Source of the DNA: an uncultured Bacilli bacterium
Lineage (GTDB): Bacteria > Bacillota_I > Bacilli_A > RF39 > UBA660
Assembly: GCA_934168245.1 (NCBI GenBank)
Contig: CAKPMY010000001.1
Span: forward strand, 1-64,000
Direction: 5' to 3'
Length of the DNA: 64,000 bases
Shown: piece by piece, positions 53,680-61,612 of the stretch
Layout: the number at the start of each line of letters is the position of its first letter
How positions within the stretch are numbered: the first letter of the stretch is position 1
The notes under the pieces: generated by a model
Seen by the model: the letters and a program-made list of their open reading frames with translations, nothing else
Databases searched by the model: none
Told to the model about the DNA's origin: nothing
Made by a program: the position numbers and the translations under genes

Positions 53680-54798
53680 TTATATCCTTTCTAATAAAGA
53701 AAAGTCTTCCATCAATTTATTATTATCTTTAGACATCCTATCTTTAAATATTCTTAAAATTACTTTTCTCTTATTATTATTATTTAATTTTACTTTTCTA
53801 ATCTCTTTAATAAATATTTCTTTTAAATTATCCTCAGTCAACGTATCATCAGAATCAAGTAAATTAGAAATAAGTCTATCTATAACATTACTAAGCATTG
53901 CTGCTTCACTTAATTCACCATTACTAGATATTCCTTTATTTGCAATATAAGTCATTAAAATTGCTTGATCATACTCATTCTTTAACGTACCATCATCAAA
54001 ATAATTCTTCTTGTCTACTTCATTCTTATCTTTATTTACATAAGTCTGAATATAATTCCATAACTCTTCTGCTTTTCTAAAGTTCGGATTCTTTAAAATT
54101 ACGTTAGTCTTTCTAATGGGTGATCGTACCTTTTCTACATGTAATTTTGCAAGTGTCGTCATAAGTTCACTACCCATAAATCCATCTAGTTGTAATTTTA
54201 TTTTCTTTAATCTATCTGCATAAGATAAATCACTAATTCCAGCCTCTGGTGACTTAATATTTTTATCTAGTGCATCTATTGTTAAAGTAAACTTAATCTC
54301 ATCAGTACCAACTTTAGAATTACCTTCATATTTTAAATTTCTACTATCTTTATAAAATGAATTTTCTCCAGTACTTTCAATTCGCTGTTCAAAAAACACT
54401 CTCAAATTATTAATCAAAGTAAAGATAAATCTATTTTCATAAGTATCTAAACTCTCTTCTTTATTAATATTTAATACTTTAGAAGGTTTAACATCCCCCG
54501 TTTTAGCATTATAATCTTGTATTAAATTAGTATGCTGTGTCAAATGAATAACACTCTCTACTGTAATTTTCTTAGATAACTCTACTTTAACAATCTCTTC
54601 TTCATTAACAATGAATCTTTTCGGATTACGTAAAATATTATCTAAGTATGGTAAAACATCTTCTATTATTTCTAACCATTCATAATCATACTCATGTAAT
54701 TCATAATCTCTTTTTACTTGTAAGGTAGAATTAAGATGATTCATAAACGAATCATTCTTTAAATCTTCAACATCTACTTCTATATTAGTATCAGTCAT
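53680..54798 (-). CDS. DUF2357 (McrC-like) protein without nuclease motif
   Basis: A 372-aa soluble protein with DUF2357 features: DTYENRFIFTLINNLRVFF (about residues 128-146), RSPIRKTNVILKNPNFRKAEELW (about 222-244). In McrBC-type systems this domain contacts the AAA+ ring, and a C-terminal PD-(D/E)xK nuclease follows. Here the C-terminal 100 residues are helical and I see no D-x-E-x-K. It lies 10 nt after the McrB-like gene and 1 nt before SipW. It probably is the non-nucleolytic partner of the ATPase. Confidence 0.72.
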   Translation of the reverse strand: MTDTNIEVDVEDLKNDSFMNHLNSTLQVKRDYELHEYDYEWLEIIEDVLPYLDNILRNPKRFIVNEEEIVKVELSKKITVESVIHLTQHTNLIQDYNAKTGDVKPSKVLNINKEESLDTYENRFIFTLINNLRVFFEQRIESTGENSFYKDSRNLKYEGNSKVGTDEIKFTLTIDALDKNIKSPEAGISDLSYADRLKKIKLQLDGFMGSELMTTLAKLHVEKVRSPIRKTNVILKNPNFRKAEELWNYIQTYVNKDKNEVDKKNYFDDGTLKNEYDQAILMTYIANKGISSNGELSEAAMLSNVIDRLISNLLDSDDTLTEDNLKEIFIKEIRKVKLNNNNKRKVILRIFKDRMSKDNNKLMEDFSLLERI

Positions 54799-54808
54799 AT
54801 TCTACCTC

Positions 54809-56344
54809 CTATACCATCTTCTTAAGTCTTAATAAATATTCTTTACACTCATTAAAATTCTCTTTACCAAAGTTCTTATCCAAAAACTCTATAAAGCCAT
54901 CAATTTCATCTCTAATATATGCTAAGTTTAACTGTTCAAACTTTCTTAAAATCTTTCTTGCTATATAATAGTCAACAGCATCTACTTCTCTACCACCACA
55001 TTCTACAAATGTTGCGACAAAGTCTTTCATCTGTTTAACAATACGGTTACCAAACGCTATACGGAAATGTTTAATAACATAATCATCCATATCATTAATC
55101 TTTTGGCTCATCTCATCTGTTAAAGGATGTCTTTCTTTAGCCTGTTGGAACAATCCTTCCAAATAAGAACTATTAATATTCATTGAATCCGTATCAATTG
55201 GTTCAAAGACTTGACCTTTATCATTAATATCTATTGGCATAGCACGGTCGTATACTTTATCAGTAACAGCAAAGGTCGAATCATCGTTATTGATTGTACC
55301 AATGTACCACATATTACCTGGAATCTGTAATTTACCACCCTTTAATCTAACTGGGTCACTATCCCAAACACTAGGTACAAGTTCAATTATCCACTCTTCA
55401 CGAGTAGGCATTTCAAGAATAGATAACATTTCTGCAAAGTAGTACTCAACACGTGCAATATTCATTTCATCTAGTACTGTTACATAAACATCATCTGTAT
55501 AACCTGCTTCATACATCTTCTTTAAAACCTCAGTCTCATTAAACTTCTTAGTAAACTCATTGAAGTATCCAAATAACTCAGTTCTATCTCTCCAAGACGG
55601 TTGAACTGAAGCAATAATTGCATCTCTTCTAATAAATTTACCCCATGCATAAGCAAGTGAAGTTTTACCAGTACCAGAAATACCTTGTAATATAACAAGT
55701 TTGGTAGCCGATAAAGCCGATATAAATAATCTAATCATATTAGTTGTATAATACAAACGTAACTTAGAAGCCGCAAAGTTTCTAAATAACTCAACCAACT
55801 CTTCCAACGTAAAATTATTATTATATACTTGTACTTTATAGTCCTTATAGGCTATATCAATAGCATGTAACTTTGAAAAACGGATATTACTATCATCAAG
55901 TTTAGTAGGATCTTCTTCCTTAACTTCTTCTTCATCAAGTACTTCAGCCTCTTCACCAGGTTTAAGTCCAAGTTGTGATACTTTCATTGCCAGTATCTTT
56001 TCCTTCTCTTGTACTAGTTGAGCAACTTCTTTATTTAAGTTACCAATCTCTTCTAACATAGACTCTTGCTCAACCAAAGTCTTTCTAAACTTAAGATACT
56101 TTTTAATAAGAAAATAGAAAAGTAAAATAATTAGTCCAAGTAAAACAACTAATACAATAATCGCAATTATTACTAAAATCCATTCTCCTACCTTTAAATC
56201 ATTCTTATATACCTGAATAATATAAGCATACTCTTTAACATTAAATATCTGTATAAGTCCATTAAAAAAGCCCTTAAATATCATACCTATTCCACCAAAG
56301 AATACAGACATAAATTCAAATAAAAATCGTGTAAAAGTATTCAT
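54809..56344 (-). CDS. Membrane-anchored McrB-like AAA+ ATPase
   Basis: A 511-aa protein. Two hydrophobic segments (about residues 8-35 and 54-82) anchor it. A coiled coil (about 88-122) and an acidic linker follow, then a McrB-family AAA+ domain: Walker A GISGTGKT (221-228), a PSWRDRTELFGYFNE segment, Walker B VTVLDEMN (288-295), and sensor GTINNDDST with KVYDRAMPIDI. It would form a hexamer at the membrane with the DUF2357 partner. RBS AGGAGG; 2 nt after the upstream gene. The NTP used (GTP in McrB) cannot be told from sequence. Confidence 0.85.
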   Translation of the reverse strand: MNTFTRFLFEFMSVFFGGIGMIFKGFFNGLIQIFNVKEYAYIIQVYKNDLKVGEWILVIIAIIVLVVLLGLIILLFYFLIKKYLKFRKTLVEQESMLEEIGNLNKEVAQLVQEKEKILAMKVSQLGLKPGEEAEVLDEEEVKEEDPTKLDDSNIRFSKLHAIDIAYKDYKVQVYNNNFTLEELVELFRNFAASKLRLYYTTNMIRLFISALSATKLVILQGISGTGKTSLAYAWGKFIRRDAIIASVQPSWRDRTELFGYFNEFTKKFNETEVLKKMYEAGYTDDVYVTVLDEMNIARVEYYFAEMLSILEMPTREEWIIELVPSVWDSDPVRLKGGKLQIPGNMWYIGTINNDDSTFAVTDKVYDRAMPIDINDKGQVFEPIDTDSMNINSSYLEGLFQQAKERHPLTDEMSQKINDMDDYVIKHFRIAFGNRIVKQMKDFVATFVECGGREVDAVDYYIARKILRKFEQLNLAYIRDEIDGFIEFLDKNFGKENFNECKEYLLRLKKMV

Positions 56345-56346
56345 AC

Positions 56347-57414
56347 CTAAGCCTCCTTATTAAACAAAATATCTCTCATATTAACAGGTGTATATTTCAT
56401 AAACGTATTATAATCTTTATCCTTAAATGCTTTAACTATAATGAAATCAAAAATCAAAGCATTATCTAAATTAGAAAGTTTAGTATCCACATCATTAATA
56501 TGTGAAAAATCCTGTATACAAGCAATACTAAAACCATACTTCTTAATAAAAGCCTGATTACTATTAAAACTATCACTTGATATTGCTAAAGTTAAATATC
56601 TCTTAATTAATGGATTATCTAACATCATAAAGTACTCTTCTAATTCTTTTCTATCCTCAAATAAACTATCCTCTATCTCTATAAAATACTTATCATATAA
56701 ATCCATTCCATTATATAAATCAAGTAATAATTGCTTAATAAACTTCTTAATCTTTAACTCTAATTTATCACTCTGTATCTTCTTATCCCTATAAACTCTC
56801 TCTACTAAAGACTTCTTATAATTATCTTGTAATAACTTAACATCATTATTTATATTAACCCATACATAATTATCTCTATCTTTAAATAATGGATAATCAA
56901 GTGAAAAATAAGTATCTTTTCTCAAGAAAAACTCATCCATCTTCTCTTTAGTATCACAAACTTGACTAACTAATTTAACTGTCTTTTCTAAAAGTAATTC
57001 TCTAATAAAATCATTCTTTTCTAATAAATCTTTTATCTTAATAACTGCTTCATCTTTATCTTCAAATCTAAGTAAATCTAACTTTATTAAAAATGGTATA
57101 ATCTTACTCCCTGTATTTATAAATTTAATCTTCTCTTCATAAACTTCATTACTATCAATTAACTCATAGTTAGACAAGTCATCTAACATTTCTAATCTTT
57201 TTCCCTCGATTTCTTCTAACAAGACTTTATCATCATAATTATTAGTACTTACTGTATCAAAAATTCTATAATATGAACTATTTATATATGTCCTCAAGTA
57301 ATTACTCAAGCACTCACTAAGAAATGAATCGTTTGAATGCATAATTGTTAAACCATACTTTAACATACGATTTATTCTATAATTCATATATATTTCTACT
57401 AAATTATCACTCAC
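56347..57414 (-). CDS. Helical protein coupled to the McrB-like ATPase
   Basis: A 355-aa soluble protein of no known family. It is almost all helical and charged with many Asp/Lys/Leu, without Cys-metal sites, signal peptide or membrane segments. The GTG start has GAGGAG directly upstream. It ends 2 nt before the McrB-like start, so it is a fixed part of that module, perhaps a regulator or a third subunit. A gap of 60 nt separates it from the last of the three exported protein genes. Confidence 0.65.
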   Translation of the reverse strand: MSDNLVEIYMNYRINRMLKYGLTIMHSNDSFLSECLSNYLRTYINSSYYRIFDTVSTNNYDDKVLLEEIEGKRLEMLDDLSNYELIDSNEVYEEKIKFINTGSKIIPFLIKLDLLRFEDKDEAVIKIKDLLEKNDFIRELLLEKTVKLVSQVCDTKEKMDEFFLRKDTYFSLDYPLFKDRDNYVWVNINNDVKLLQDNYKKSLVERVYRDKKIQSDKLELKIKKFIKQLLLDLYNGMDLYDKYFIEIEDSLFEDRKELEEYFMMLDNPLIKRYLTLAISSDSFNSNQAFIKKYGFSIACIQDFSHINDVDTKLSNLDNALIFDFIIVKAFKDKDYNTFMKYTPVNMRDILFNKEA

Positions 57415-57474
57415 TACTCCTCATCCCTTCTAGTCTAGTAAAATTATAACATAATATATTTTTTATTTAAAGAT

Positions 57475-58410
57475 TTAATCTGCCAAAACAGCACTAACTG
57501 TAACTATTGGTATTGCATTAACTATTGGATATGTATAATTCTTGGTAATATCATTTTTATAAAATAAAATCTTTTCTGTCGCTGTTGCCCCTAACTTAAA
57601 TGTATAACTTTCAACATACTGATACCCATCACTAAGTGTTGTATCTACAAGTGTATTAGGAATCATATGTAAATATGAAGGTGCTGTCATATCAAGCGCC
57701 AACACATCCGCTGGAAATGTCAATGTAACTTTAGCCGAAAAACATTTACTTTTATCACTATCGCTAAGATTAATATAATCATCTAAGGCTATCTTATCTC
57801 CAACATTATAAGTACCAAAAGCCTCTTCCACTTCGTAATAACTAACCGCATTAGTAACATTAACAACTAAATACCTAGAATTAACACTATCAACAATATT
57901 ATAAGTAAAGTTACTCTTCTCAACTCCAATTCTATAAGTAGCCGACAAAGACTTAGTATAAGGAGAATTAGAAGTCGCAATTATTTTTATATCTACAGTC
58001 TCTCCCTCCATAAAAGCACTATTAGGAGTAACTGTAACTTGAAAACTATCAGTCTTTCTATCTTGATATATAATTCCACTAGTCTTACTCAAATCACATC
58101 TAACTGTATCCGGACATACACACGTAATATCATAATCTATATCCGCAGTTGTATATCTATCATCACTCTTTTTACTATTAACATCTATTAATAAAGTATA
58201 ACTATTAACACCATCCCAGTTATTAATACTATGATTTTTCCCATTAATATTCATAACACTACTATTAAAATAAAACCCTTTAGTCTCTAATATATAATTA
58301 TCAATTATATTATAAACGTACTTAGCATAAGCAATTCCAAACAACAAAAAGACAGATAAAGAAACTAATACAATTATACTAATTTTTTTATTTTGTCTAA
58401 TAAATTGCAT
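57475..58410 (-). CDS. SipW-dependent exported protein, three-domain type
   Basis: A 311-aa protein. The signal region is at about residues 11-30 (ISIIVLVSLSVFLLFGIAYA) with the following YAKYVYN of SipW-type signals. The mature part has two to three Ig-like beta domains (NNWDGVNSYTLLIDVNS; DIKIIATSNSPYTKSLSATYRIGV; LTFPADVLALDMTAPS) and two Cys pairs (CVCPDTVRC). It would be cleaved by SipW and shown on the surface. 10 nt after the next upstream exported protein gene. Confidence 0.72.
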   Translation of the reverse strand: MQFIRQNKKISIIVLVSLSVFLLFGIAYAKYVYNIIDNYILETKGFYFNSSVMNINGKNHSINNWDGVNSYTLLIDVNSKKSDDRYTTADIDYDITCVCPDTVRCDLSKTSGIIYQDRKTDSFQVTVTPNSAFMEGETVDIKIIATSNSPYTKSLSATYRIGVEKSNFTYNIVDSVNSRYLVVNVTNAVSYYEVEEAFGTYNVGDKIALDDYINLSDSDKSKCFSAKVTLTFPADVLALDMTAPSYLHMIPNTLVDTTLSDGYQYVESYTFKLGATATEKILFYKNDITKNYTYPIVNAIPIVTVSAVLAD

Positions 58411-58420
58411 CATCTCACCT

Positions 58421-59038
58421 CTAATCTACTCTCTGTGAAGACTCTATATCTATCTCTATATTCTCTATACAATCAGCATAAGTAGTACTACTACTATATG
58501 TCTTAGGGAAATTAATAACCAATGTATAAATATCTGTAACTTTATCTGTATAATCCATATCATATTTACTAAAAGAATCATAAATATTATACCAAGCCCC
58601 ATCATCATCTTGTACTATTCTAGCACCAGACAACAATCCTGTAGCCGTTGCATCATCATAATTTTCATTACGATATAATTGCACAGTTATTGGTAAATTA
58701 GTCGTTGTAATTATCTTAACTACATACGTAAGATTAATCTCACTACTTCCTACGTCATTAAAGTTAGAAACACTAAATTTATAAACGTACGGATCAACTG
58801 ATGGTACTATCTGTTCTGAGTCTATATTAAATGACATCTTCGTAGAATCAAGTAAATATACGGCTTTATCTATATTAGTAACTAATCTAGCAGAAGACTG
58901 ATATGAAGAATAGGCTTTTTTTAGTAAGAAATATGCCAAAAATAAGGCCACTAATAATATAAGTGCAAAAAGAAGAAAACGTATCTTTTCTTCAAAAAAT
59001 TTAATATGACTAATTTTCTCTTTTAGTTTATTAAACAC
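58421..59038 (-). CDS. SipW-dependent-type exported protein
   Basis: A 205-aa protein with a transmembrane/signal segment at about residues 20-40 (IRFLLFALILLVALFLAYFLL), then KKAYSSYQSSARLV. An extracytoplasmic beta domain follows (YKFSVSNFNDVGSSEINLTYVVKIITTTNLPITVQLYRN). The start is GTG, after TAGGTG. It lies between two other exported protein genes with gaps of 9 and 10 nt. The 'N...LTY.V.I' pattern is shared with TasA/camelysin proteins. Confidence 0.68.
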   Translation of the reverse strand: MFNKLKEKISHIKFFEEKIRFLLFALILLVALFLAYFLLKKAYSSYQSSARLVTNIDKAVYLLDSTKMSFNIDSEQIVPSVDPYVYKFSVSNFNDVGSSEINLTYVVKIITTTNLPITVQLYRNENYDDATATGLLSGARIVQDDDGAWYNIYDSFSKYDMDYTDKVTDIYTLVINFPKTYSSSTTYADCIENIEIDIESSQRVD

Positions 59039-59047
59039 TTATAACAC

Positions 59048-59659
59048 CTACCCAGAATAAGGAATTATAGCCTCTCCTTTATATTGTTCAACTGTAAAAT
59101 TTATAACTAAAAAATTAACACTAGAATTAACTTCTTCTGATGTTGGATCAACATCATCCCCTAATGGCCATGCTACATCAAATATTAATTCTTTTGTTAT
59201 TTTATTTTTAACTTCTTCTAATGAAAAAATCCCAGTATAAGCATTTTCTCCAACTCGAATTAAATTATTTCCATTATCATCAATATTAGTAACTTCCAAA
59301 AACTTCGTTTCATCAACACTCTTATCAACTATTTCAAAAGTATATTTAATGGCTACATCTGTATCCATTGGATCTATCGTAACTGTAGCCTTTCCAGTGG
59401 AACCAGGAACAGCCTTACCTGCAACTGCATTTTTACTATCCCAAGTAATATTAGTAAGTCCAATAGTTTGAACATCATTAGTCGTAACTTTAAACCCATC
59501 TACACTAATATTCCACTTAGCAATATTAGGTGTAATCTTTCCATTAGTCTCTGTTTCATATGCTGTATAAGTACCCTTAGAATATAAATAGAATAATGAA
59601 CCAAATATTAAAACTGTTACTACTACAATTTGTATTATATTTTTTTTCTTCATCTTCAT
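59048..59659 (-). CDS. TasA/camelysin-like exported protein, first gene of the operon
   Basis: A 203-aa protein. The signal region is at about residues 6-25 (NIIQIVVVTVLIFGSLFYLY) with KGTYTAYETE. It continues with NIAKWNISVDGFKV, VPGSTGKATVTIDPMDTDVAIKYTFEIV and a C-terminal beta strand. The 'iakWni.i.' and 'PGS.G...i.Idp.dtDV...Y.fei' motifs match the 214-aa protein at 51400, so these are paralogous fibre-type subunits. RBS AGGAG. The promoter should lie in 59660-59800. Confidence 0.75.
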   Translation of the reverse strand: MKMKKKNIIQIVVVTVLIFGSLFYLYSKGTYTAYETETNGKITPNIAKWNISVDGFKVTTNDVQTIGLTNITWDSKNAVAGKAVPGSTGKATVTIDPMDTDVAIKYTFEIVDKSVDETKFLEVTNIDDNGNNLIRVGENAYTGIFSLEEVKNKITKELIFDVAWPLGDDVDPTSEEVNSSVNFLVINFTVEQYKGEAIIPYSG

Positions 59660-59809
59660 AACTATTCTCCTAGCATAAATTATATCAAAATAAACAACTT
59701 AAGTAAACTAAATTAATGAATATCTATAATAGATTTAATACAAAAACTATGCTATACTAAAACAGAATAGTAGAAGTAAAAACTACAAAAATAGTAAGGA
59801 GGTGAGAAT

Positions 59810-60613
59810 TTGGAAGCATTCTTAAACCTATTTGCTACTTATGGCATTGTAATGACAGCAATATCGATTATGATGATAATAAGTCAATGGAAAATATACC
59901 AAAAGGCTGGATATGAAGGTTGGGAATCACTAATACCTATATATAATATGTATATACTACTTAAAATTGTAAATTTACCTACCTGGCAATTAATTCTATT
60001 CTTTATACCATTTGCAAATATATATATATTAATAAAAATTGAAATAGAGCTAGCAACAGCATTTGGTAAACCTACAAGTTTTGCATTAGTATTAATACTA
60101 TTACCAATAGTTGGTTATCCAATACTAGGTTTCTCTAAGGATTGTGTATACCAAGGTAATACTGCTAATATGAATAATCAAAATAACATGAATAATCAAG
60201 GTTATCAAAATAACCAAGGCTATAATGCTCAAGGTTATCAAAATAATCAAAGCAGTATGAACAATCAAGGTAGTATGAATGTACCTGGTTTTGATAATAA
60301 TCAAGGTGGTATGAATGTACCAGGATTTGATAATAATCAAAGCAATATGAACATTCCTGGTTTTGACAATAATCAAACACCAGCAAATAACCAAGGTAAC
60401 GTAAGTATACAAGACTTTATGAATAATCAACCAAACGTAAACCAACCAGTTCCTAATAATAATCAAAACGATACAAATACACAAGGCTTTGTAACTGATC
60501 AAAACAATACAAATACTGTTAATACCAGTGCTCCTGTATTCTGTACAAATTGTGGTACCCAATTACCTGCTAATGCTACACATTGTACAAACTGTGGTAC
60601 ACCAAGAAACTAA
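59810..60613 (+). CDS. DUF5684-like membrane protein with Asn/Gln repeats and zinc ribbon
   Basis: A 267-aa protein. A three-helix membrane domain (about residues 5-110: IISQWKIYQKAGYEGWESLIPIYN, LPTWQLILFFIPFANIYILI) is of the DUF5684 type. A low-complexity Asn/Gln/Gly region with 11-12-residue repeats (NVPGFDNNQGGM, about 120-235) follows, and it ends in a four-Cys zinc ribbon (CTNCGTQLP ... CTNCGTP). The start is TTG, 7 nt after AAGGAGGTGA; no ATG fits. It stands alone on the plus strand between two minus-strand operons. Role unknown; the ribbon is likely cytosolic. Confidence 0.75.
   Translation: MEAFLNLFATYGIVMTAISIMMIISQWKIYQKAGYEGWESLIPIYNMYILLKIVNLPTWQLILFFIPFANIYILIKIEIELATAFGKPTSFALVLILLPIVGYPILGFSKDCVYQGNTANMNNQNNMNNQGYQNNQGYNAQGYQNNQSSMNNQGSMNVPGFDNNQGGMNVPGFDNNQSNMNIPGFDNNQTPANNQGNVSIQDFMNNQPNVNQPVPNNNQNDTNTQGFVTDQNNTNTVNTSAPVFCTNCGTQLPANATHCTNCGTPRN
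60220..60400 (+). repeat. 33-36-bp repeats encoding NVPGFDNNQ units
   Basis: Three to four near-identical in-frame units in the Asn/Gln-rich part of the DUF5684-like gene, with degenerate units on both sides. Long open frames on the opposite strand here are artefacts of the repeat. Confidence 0.6.
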
Positions 60614-60663
60614 TATTAATATTAATTAAATTTAAAATATACGTCTACATATTCAAGAGAAAA

Positions 60664-60683
60664 GAATCCAACAAACTGGATTC
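60664..60683. terminator. Bidirectional terminator
   Basis: GAATCCA/TGGATTC stem followed by a T run on the plus strand (60684-60691) and a TTTCTC run on the minus strand; shared by the convergent genes. Confidence 0.6.
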
Positions 60684-60691
60684 TTCTTTTT

Positions 60692-61561
60692 TTATAATAA
60701 TTCTATATCATCTTCTGTAGACTTAGCCTCTACTTTAATCTCTGTCTTTACAATAACCTCTTTTTCTACAGGTTCTTTCTCTTTATCTAAATCTGCTCTT
60801 TTTTCTTCAGCCCTAGTCTCAGAAACTTCTTTTTTTACTTCACTAACATTCTCTTCTTGAGACTGTTTCTTTTTCTCTTTAGGAACTTCTACTTTTTCTT
60901 CTTTAGTAGCCTTACTTTCAACATCTTTAATTTCAACCTTATTTATCTCTTTACTGTTATTTTTCTCATCAGGCCTCTTTAAAGGTGTCTTTTTCTTCTT
61001 AGGAAGTTTTTTCTCCTCTTCCTCCTCATCATCTTCAACAACTTCGTATTTAGCAACAATAACTAATTGATAAATCTGATAAATAAATACTACTAATATT
61101 GGCAATAAAACTAAGAATAAGAAACCAACTCTACTCTCAAGTACATCAAGTATTGCTCCTTTTCCCCGATAAGTCTTAGCATACTTACCAATTACTCTGT
61201 TACTAGCAATACTACTACCCTCATCATCTCTTAAAATATATAAAGCAGCATAATCATCTTGAGTCTTAGAATCAACTACTCCCGTTCTAACAATATACTT
61301 CTCATCAACTGTAACATAATAATATATTAAGTCATTAACTTCCAAATCCATCTGTTGATTCTTAATAATTAGTAAATCTCCAGCTTTATTATTCATAAAG
61401 AACTTCTCATTACTCTCACTAACCGTAACAAAAGTCATATCTCCAAACTGTGTATAACCAAATTTATTACGACATAAAATACAAGAAGTAATAAAAATTA
61501 CATAAATTATAATTAGAATTTCTACAAATTCCCATAGCCACTTTAGTATCTTCTTTAACAT
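60692..61561 (-). CDS. Signal peptidase-like protein with altered active site
   Basis: A 289-aa protein with the layout of the SipW enzyme at 52827: an N-terminal helix (about residues 12-30), a peptidase-like beta region, a second helix (about 148-172) and a long Lys/Glu-rich cytosolic tail (about 185-289). At the nucleophile it reads TVSESNEKF instead of TGSMEP, keeping a possible Ser. At the general base it reads YIVRTGVVD, without the expected His or Lys. The late ASNRVIGKYAKT matches box E. It is likely inactive or altered and may be a chaperone or regulator for secretion. 51 nt after the large surface protein gene. Confidence 0.68.
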   Translation of the reverse strand: MLKKILKWLWEFVEILIIIYVIFITSCILCRNKFGYTQFGDMTFVTVSESNEKFFMNNKAGDLLIIKNQQMDLEVNDLIYYYVTVDEKYIVRTGVVDSKTQDDYAALYILRDDEGSSIASNRVIGKYAKTYRGKGAILDVLESRVGFLFLVLLPILVVFIYQIYQLVIVAKYEVVEDDEEEEEKKLPKKKKTPLKRPDEKNNSKEINKVEIKDVESKATKEEKVEVPKEKKKQSQEENVSEVKKEVSETRAEEKRADLDKEKEPVEKEVIVKTEIKVEAKSTEDDIELL

Positions 61562-61612
61562 ACAACCACCTTCTTAAATTCTATCACATACAAAGTCGAA
61601 TTTCAAGTTAAC

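Noticed and set aside
60125..60562. Two overlapping open frames on the minus strand
   Set aside because: They mirror the Asn/Gln repeats of the plus-strand DUF5684-like gene and lack RBS.
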